Positions 60,101 through 64,000 of a stretch of DNA of 64,000 nt are shown here, one piece after another (position 1 is the stretch's first letter; every line of letters begins with the position of its first letter). The DNA lies in contig UQAZ01000007.1 in NCBI GenBank assembly GCA_900539165.1, positions 38,699-102,698 on the forward strand. The letters run 5' to 3'. The notes below the pieces were generated by a model. That model ran no database searches. It saw nothing but the letters and a program-made list of their open reading frames with translations, and was not told where the DNA came from. Origin of the DNA: an uncultured Oscillospiraceae bacterium. GTDB taxonomy: Bacteria; Bacillota; Clostridia; Oscillospirales; Acutalibacteraceae. The translations under genes were made by a program, and so were the position numbers.

Positions 60101-62104
60101 CTTACCGTTGGAATCGACCGAAGCAAGACTGTTTTCTGTATTACCTGTTGTACTACTCCAAGCAGAACTCCAAGGACGAGAACCACTGTCATCTGTAAGT
60201 CCCCAATGAATATTTTTTACATTAATTCTCGATGGAGAGAAAATGGCATTATAGCTTCTCGGAAAGTCTTTTACTACATAATCATTACCTTGAATTGAAG
60301 CACTTACAAGATTGTTTACAGATGCACCTCTGACATTAAATGTTATTGATGCCGAAACACCTCCGATAATTGCGGTAATAGTAACGCTCTTTGAATTATA
60401 GATAGTCACTCCTCCCGAATCTAAGCCAAGCACTTTTCCGTTTTCGTCAACAGATGCGACTGACGGGTCCGAGCTTTTCCATACTACATTCTTTAGTAAG
60501 TCGCTTGCATAATCCTCGGGTAGAATATTTACTATATTAAGCTGTCCCATTTTGCCCTCTTCAAGGAACGAATCACGACTGCCTGTAAGAATATTTGTAG
60601 TAAACCCGTTACCCTTTTGAAGCGAAAAGCTTGTAATAGGCACACCTGATGAAACAGTCTTTTCAGCCTCAAGTGATGTACCGTTATATGTAACCTTTAC
60701 ATAAATTTTTATTATTCCGACACCTCTTGCAACAAGAGTGCCGTCTGTCGTAATTGACGCAAAACCATTATCGGCAGGAGCGTCGGCTGAGGCAAGCACG
60801 AGTTTGCCCGTTTGAGAATCATAAAGTCCCCATTCACGCACAACGCCGTTATTTGAATTAAGTCTTGACGGCTTGACATCCGCTGTATACTTATTCGACT
60901 CAGAGAGTGCAACATTATCATAACCGTTAATTTCTACACTGCTGATAGTGTCACCGACAACATTTCTATTGACTTTAAGTGCAGCTGTTTTTGAAACTCC
61001 GTCAATCGTAGCAGTAATTGTGGCTGTTTTTGAAAACTGAATACCCTGACCGCCATCGAGAGCAGTTACTGTTCCGTTTTGAGTAATTACTGCGGCTGTT
61101 GTATCCGAGCATTCCCATTTAACATCGCCCTCATATGCGCCTGCAGGAGACACATTTTCAATGGTAAGCTGTGAGGTCTCGCCCTCTTTGAGTTCTAATT
61201 TTCCTCCGATGTCAAAGCTTTCGACAGGCAGTTCTTCACGGGAAACAACGGTAAATTCCACTGTATCCGTCACAGAAGCATAAAATGTGCTTTCGGGATT
61301 AACACGAATAGTAACCTTGCCTGGTGATGTAAAAGTGACAAGACCTTCGGAGGTAATGGTTGCATGTTTTTTTGATTCGTAATCAATCAAATTACCCACG
61401 TTCCATTTTACACCTTGCTTTAATCTGACAGGAGTAACAACGCCGTAAAGCTGAATCTGCTTACCGACTGCAACAGTTTTCGGCACAGATTTTTTATTAG
61501 TAATATGTACTCCGGTAGGCCATAAATTACCCGCAAAGCTTTGATCAACTACAACTTCAGCCTTGTCTGATGCCAAAACTTTACCGTTTCCATCAACAAG
61601 ACGAGCAGTAATCGTAATGGTCATATTTTCAAGGATTTTTTCAAGTGCAGCACCAAGTTCCGGACTAATTCCCTTTACAATCGCAACAACAAGGTCTGTA
61701 TTAAGATTACTGTCATTAAGGTCAATACCTGCGTTCGCAAATGCTTTCTCGATAGCATCGGCTGTTGCGTTACCTACAATAGGTGTAGGACGAACTTCGT
61801 TATCAAGCCAATATTTAATAACGGCTGCCTTTGAATAATCGTAAGCCGTAACCTTACCTGTATCGTCAACATCGGCAAGCAACGGCATATTGCTTTCCCA
61901 TTCAATGGCAGAGCCTGACGGAAATTCGCTGTCGGAATGAACCGATAACTGAATAGAGTTATACTCTGTAATATGCACTACTTCGGTCATCTCAGCATCG
62001 TTATAATAAATTTTTATACTCTGTGCCGCATCCGCTAACGATGTAGAAAATGTTACTGACAGCACAAGTACAAGGCTTAATAACAGGCTGATAATCTTTT
62101 TCAT
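57182..62104 (-). CDS. Large Ig-like surface protein with C-terminal dockerin-like repeat
   Basis: A 1640-residue secreted protein. Signal peptide at 1-27 (MKKIISLLLSLVLVLSVTFSTSLADAAQ). Residues about 190-700 hold four Big2-type repeats (e.g. VKWNVGNLIDYES and VVWKSSDPSVASVDENG); about 720-900 two Big_3-like repeats with YIEGDxxLD; about 905-1500 five or so OmpL47/chitobiase-like repeats (YYYSVDGGEWVKIDGN); then a regulatory-type beta-sandwich (GIKVYISDRLVGTTDENG) and, at 1590-1612, one dockerin-like loop LDINKDGIVNAKDYVLIRD. Only one loop is seen, while full dockerins have two. No LPxTG. Probably an adhesin or cellulosome-like attached scaffold; ligand unknown. Confidence 0.85.
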   Translation of the reverse strand: MKKIISLLLSLVLVLSVTFSTSLADAAQSIKIYYNDAEMTEVVHITEYNSIQLSVHSDSEFPSGSAIEWESNMPLLADVDDTGKVTAYDYSKAAVIKYWLDNEVRPTPIVGNATADAIEKAFANAGIDLNDSNLNTDLVVAIVKGISPELGAALEKILENMTITITARLVDGNGKVLASDKAEVVVDQSFAGNLWPTGVHITNKKSVPKTVAVGKQIQLYGVVTPVRLKQGVKWNVGNLIDYESKKHATITSEGLVTFTSPGKVTIRVNPESTFYASVTDTVEFTVVSREELPVESFDIGGKLELKEGETSQLTIENVSPAGAYEGDVKWECSDTTAAVITQNGTVTALDGGQGIQFSKTATITATIDGVSKTAALKVNRNVVGDTISSVEINGYDNVALSESNKYTADVKPSRLNSNNGVVREWGLYDSQTGKLVLASADAPADNGFASITTDGTLVARGVGIIKIYVKVTYNGTSLEAEKTVSSGVPITSFSLQKGNGFTTNILTGSRDSFLEEGKMGQLNIVNILPEDYASDLLKNVVWKSSDPSVASVDENGKVLGLDSGGVTIYNSKSVTITAIIGGVSASITFNVRGASVNNLVSASIQGNDYVVKDFPRSYNAIFSPSRINVKNIHWGLTDDSGSRPWSSAWSSTTGNTENSLASVDSNGKVYAKAAGATTLWVFGREGFTSIEGSYAESSKQIQTVEIQPNNISVTAPDKYDYIEGDSKLDSTGLKVSAIYDRDKLAEYYPDAESYGDSLISVDVNDYEISGFDPTLIDREQYVIVTLTRAGDQLRSVFPVKINSKAVETIDITAPKYVYIEGDKELDLSALKVYANYSNAPREEVFDYEIDSSKIDFNKLDEEQNVKVVYEHYGRTAEAVFPIIVYGKPVVSVDSAGYDGSWSNGDVTFTLDSTHKLDGVDYYYSVDGGEWVKIDGNSLTLSNNVNSSYVFKAVNSAGIESGVTSAYPVKIDKVVPDFTLERENTNLTNQPYSVKITNLVIGASGIKTVYLNGQPLESKTEFTVSENGEYTVKIVSNSMIECEKKITVDNIDTQKPIVTSVSVSHKQTGDFARFVNKITFGLFFNKTCELTVEAEDEGVAGVDRIEYRFVDENGTPLGDWQTYDDNNKPLQETDFKGYAEARAIDRAGNVSDSKLTGGYVIDTEAPADIAITAVCADGEYQSDTWTANDVTVKLSSSAYSGIYRYYYSLDGGEWCEIDGDTFTVNSQGVWNYRFKAVSYSNNETVTTQDFVVKIDKTEPVVRVDFEGTFGRWSADGVKFKMTVLNQAISGVSYFYSTDNGNSWVSAEVGSVITISDDVDASYIFKAVNGAGVESNYSDSYRVMIDTQAPTLDYTLETQEQTSTDYKVFFSVNTGRSGLRSVSVNGEDITGKDSFVVSDNGRYVVVMTANNGLTATKVIEINNFKETEKPVLYVTPSGTLGSETSEPVTFKLSSPNCSDAVYYYNDSNGWTKIEGDTFVASKSGEYSYTFKAICNGKESYPSPAYNVILNTDYYKTVIKTTVLENTNDNKGTVALDGIKVYISDRLVGTTDENGEVECLLKQGDYIVRLDNGTFNREIALNVTENTEINIPMVALDINKDGIVNAKDYVLIRDITDTQLSALYYEIFMNFYNVSDKDFSYQA

Positions 62105-62165
62105 TTAGATTCTCCATTTCAATTTTTATGCTTAGAAATAAATTATTTTTATTAATCTTATGCAA

Positions 62166-62194
62166 ATTATAGCACATCAATTTTTATTTGACAA
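62166..62194 (-). promoter_or_regulatory. Promoter of the Ig-like surface protein
   Basis: Minus-strand TTGTCA (62189-62194), 17-bp spacer, TATAAT (62166-62171), 62 bp before the ATG. Confidence 0.75.
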
Positions 62195-62334
62195 TAAAAA
62201 AATCAACTTAAAACGCCCTAAAACAAGTATCAAAATTATTGCAAGCGTGATAGCAGTAATATAACTTTACCCATATTTGTAATTTTTGCAATTTTCAGAC
62301 TTGAAAATCATAACAATTTCAGAATCGAAATTCA

Positions 62335-62363
62335 TTGACAATTATTTTTGAGAATGCTATACT
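62335..62363 (+). promoter_or_regulatory. Consensus sigma-A promoter of the MATE gene
   Basis: TTGACA (62335-62340), 17-bp spacer, TATACT (62358-62363). Upstream (62195-62334) the stretch is AT-rich and contains a short TTTTCAGACTTGAAAA palindrome near 62291-62306 that could be an operator; nothing else recognised. Confidence 0.8.
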
Positions 62364-62369
62364 TTTTTT

Positions 62370-62524
62370 GTTCGCTCAGAGAGCGATTGTTCAGTATAAA
62401 CAAAGCCGAACAGGTGCAGTCTGAGACAACTGTATCTTGTTCGGTTTTTTTTTGATTAATGGTGATTTGTGATACTTCATAAAACCGGTCGGAAATAACT
62501 CATAAAAGTTGAGGAAAATAAAAA
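62370..62524 (+). promoter_or_regulatory. MATE leader with early hairpin, possible anti-terminator and terminator
   Basis: About 155 nt of untranslated leader. It has a TCGCTC-AGA-GAGCGA hairpin (62372-62386), then TTGTTC (62387-62392) that can pair with GAACA at 62408-62412, the left arm of a terminator at 62406-62444. The alternative pairings look like a transcription-attenuation switch. It is not a riboswitch class I can name. Confidence 0.6.
62406..62453 (+). terminator. Intrinsic terminator inside the MATE leader
   Basis: CCGAACA...TGTTCGG outer arms with a further GTGCAGT-type inner stem (one bulge) and nine T at 62445-62453, 72 bp before the ATG. A stop here would prevent expression unless relieved. 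Confidence 0.8.
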
Positions 62525-63868
62525 ATGGCAAAGGATGAATATTTAATAACAGAACCGCCACTCAAGGCTTTAACTGTTTTTGCAATGCCTATGATTTTAG
62601 GCAGCTTCTTTCAACAAATATACAATATGGCTGATTCAATCATAGTCGGTCAATTTGTCGGCTCCTCTGCACTTGCTGCCGTCGGAGCCTGTGCTGCACT
62701 TACGAATGTTTTTATTTGCATAGCACTCGGTGCAGGAGTTGGTGCAGGCGTCCTTGTCAGCCGTTATTTCGGCGCTCAAAATTATGGCAAGATGAAAACA
62801 ATCGTTTCCACTTCGTTAATCAGCTTTTTGCTTTTAAGCATATTTCTCGGCATTTTAGGATTTTGCAGTTCTCATTTGATGATGGAAATACTGCAAACGC
62901 CCTCAGATATAATGGAGGATGCGGTACTTTATTTGCGTATCTATTTTGCAGGCTTTCCGTTTTTATTTATGTATAACATTCTGTCAACTTTGTTCAATTC
63001 AATCGGCGAATCTAAAATTCCGTTATGGCTTTTAATATTCTCATCTGGTTTGAATATCATAATGGATCTTTGGATGGTAGGAGATCTTAAACTCGGCGTA
63101 TTCGGTGCAGCACTTGCTACTCTTATTGCACAAGGAATTTCCGCCGTTCTTTCCCTTTTGATTTTTCTACATCGTATGCGAAAATATAATAGTTCGTTTA
63201 TTTGGTTTGATAAAAAAGAACTTTGCTTAATGCTTAAAATAGCAATCCCCTCAGTTCTTCAACAATCAACTGTATCAATCGGAATGATGATTGTGCAAGC
63301 GGTTGTAAATCCTTTCGGCACTCAAGCACTCGCAGGTTATGCGACAACTATGAGAGTAGAAAATGTTTTTTCGCTGATATTTGTATCAATAGGAAATGCC
63401 GTATCGCCTTTTGTTTCGCAAAACCTCGGCGCAAAGAAAACCGACCGCATAAAAAAAGGTTATCGTGCCGCTTTGCTGTTAGATGTATGCTTTGCATTTC
63501 TCGCATTTATAATTATCGAAACAACGCACACTCAAATTTCTTCACTTTTCCTCGGCAAAGACGGAACAGCATTAGCATATCAAGTATCCGGTGATTATAT
63601 GAAATGGCTCGGTTACTTTTTCATATTTATGGGAATAAAAATGGCAACAGACGGTGTGCTTAGAGGACTTGGAAACATGCGTCCGTTTTTAATTGCAAAT
63701 ATGGTCAACCTTGCAATTCGCTTGTCTGTTGCATTGATTTTTGTTCCGCATTTCGTAATCGAATTTGTTTGGCTCGCAGCACCGGCAGGCTGGCTTGCCA
63801 ACTTTGTAATCTCATATGCGGCGTTAAGAAAATCTTGGCCAACAAATACTTTGGAGCAGAAAATTTAA
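62525..63868 (+). CDS. MATE family efflux transporter
   Basis: A 447-residue protein with twelve predicted membrane helices. The first repeat begins FAMPMILGSFFQQIYNMADSI, with VGQFVGSSALAAVGA and LGAGVGAGVLVSRYFGA; the second begins LKIAIPSVLQQSTVSIGMM. These are MATE (NorM/DinF-type) signatures; it likely exports drugs or metabolites with Na+ or H+. Substrate unknown. GAGG lies 12 nt before the ATG. Expression appears to be set by the leader terminator. A terminator follows. Confidence 0.9.
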   Translation: MAKDEYLITEPPLKALTVFAMPMILGSFFQQIYNMADSIIVGQFVGSSALAAVGACAALTNVFICIALGAGVGAGVLVSRYFGAQNYGKMKTIVSTSLISFLLLSIFLGILGFCSSHLMMEILQTPSDIMEDAVLYLRIYFAGFPFLFMYNILSTLFNSIGESKIPLWLLIFSSGLNIIMDLWMVGDLKLGVFGAALATLIAQGISAVLSLLIFLHRMRKYNSSFIWFDKKELCLMLKIAIPSVLQQSTVSIGMMIVQAVVNPFGTQALAGYATTMRVENVFSLIFVSIGNAVSPFVSQNLGAKKTDRIKKGYRAALLLDVCFAFLAFIIIETTHTQISSLFLGKDGTALAYQVSGDYMKWLGYFFIFMGIKMATDGVLRGLGNMRPFLIANMVNLAIRLSVALIFVPHFVIEFVWLAAPAGWLANFVISYAALRKSWPTNTLEQKI

Positions 63869-63956
63869 CATATCTAAAAAACAGTCACCGTTGGGGCACA
63901 CTTCATAAAGAAGTAATTGGTTTAAGCTTTCTGAGTTTTGCCCGGTGCACTATTAA

Positions 63957-63992
63957 AAAATCCCGCTAATACGCAAGTATTAACGGGATTTT
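63957..63992 (+). terminator. Terminator after the MATE gene
   Basis: AAAATCCCGCTAATAC paired with GTATTAACGGGATTTT around a GCAA loop (one mismatch), followed by T; about 90 bp after the MATE stop. The stretch 63869-63955 holds nothing I recognise. Confidence 0.85.
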
Positions 63993-64000
63993 GTTAATGC

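Noticed and set aside
57182..62104. Calling the Ig-like protein an LPxTG-anchored adhesin
   Set aside because: No LPxTG-like motif, hydrophobic tail or basic end; it finishes after the single calcium loop with VSDKDFSYQA.
62370..62524. Assigning the MATE leader to a named riboswitch (guanidine, PreQ1 or similar)
   Set aside because: No motif of those classes could be matched by eye; only a terminator and a possible competing stem are supported.
1..64000. CRISPR array, prophage, integron or transposase gene
   Set aside because: No regular direct-repeat array, no integrase or transposase motif, and no phage-type gene was found on either strand.
1..64000. tRNA or rRNA genes
   Set aside because: No cloverleaf with GGTTC-type T-loop or 16S/23S/5S sequence was recognised in the gaps.

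Overview
The window is a gene-dense stretch of a low-G+C Firmicutes chromosome, most likely an anaerobic Clostridia member of the Ruminococcaceae/Oscillospiraceae type. Reasons: AT-rich codon use, strong Gram-positive Shine-Dalgarno sites, murT/gatD, RNase J, a DUF4364 protein, sporulation genes (spoIVA, a SipL-like SPOCS/LysM protein, a SpoIVFB-like protease), a large Ig-like surface protein ending in a dockerin-like calcium loop, and B12-type radical-SAM proteins. Species assignment is inference. No rRNA, tRNA, CRISPR array, prophage or transposase gene was seen.

Layout, left to right. 1-4.5 kb: the end-truncated rqcH, a NIF3-like protein, trmK, a DUF4364 regulator, and a translationally coupled pair (FliB-like protein plus a P-loop/CYTH fusion). 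4.5-7 kb: a YhgE/Pip export-type membrane protein with a small acidic membrane partner. 7.2-20.8 kb: a long minus-strand series parE-parC-(secG)-exonuclease-PBP1A-ruvX-M50 protease-two radical-SAM-family proteins-murT-gatD. 20.9-24.7 kb: an accessory island holding a 1041-residue secreted protein and an unlisted 46-residue peptide gene, bracketed by two inverted copies of a small palindromic repeat element. 24.7-31.6 kb: rnj-rplI-dnaB-tilS-ftsH. 31.8-44.6 kb: rnhA, a DMT transporter, trmO-ylmH, der-plsY, yceD-rpmF, pgi, dacF, mtaB, a GHL10 lipoprotein. 44.6-51 kb: sipL-spoIVA and tig-clpP-clpX. 51-56 kb: a phosphoesterase, a DUF1540 peptide, thrC, and rplS-rbgA-rnhB-yraN with an L19-type leader. 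56-64 kb: an SGNH hydrolase, a lipoprotein, a 1640-residue Ig-like/dockerin protein and a MATE transporter behind a leader with an intrinsic terminator.

Themes. Translation quality and ribosome maturation (rqcH, ylmH, trmK, trmO, mtaB, tilS, rbgA, der, L9, L19, L32), cell wall (murT/gatD, PBP1A, dacF), proteolysis (ftsH, clpXP, tig) and sporulation are all represented. Most of this is ordinary core genome. The most unusual material is the repeat-bounded secreted-protein/micropeptide unit at 20.9-24.7 kb, the P-loop/CYTH fusion coupled to a FliB-like protein, the divergent type IIA topoisomerase pair, and the attenuator-like leader before the MATE gene.
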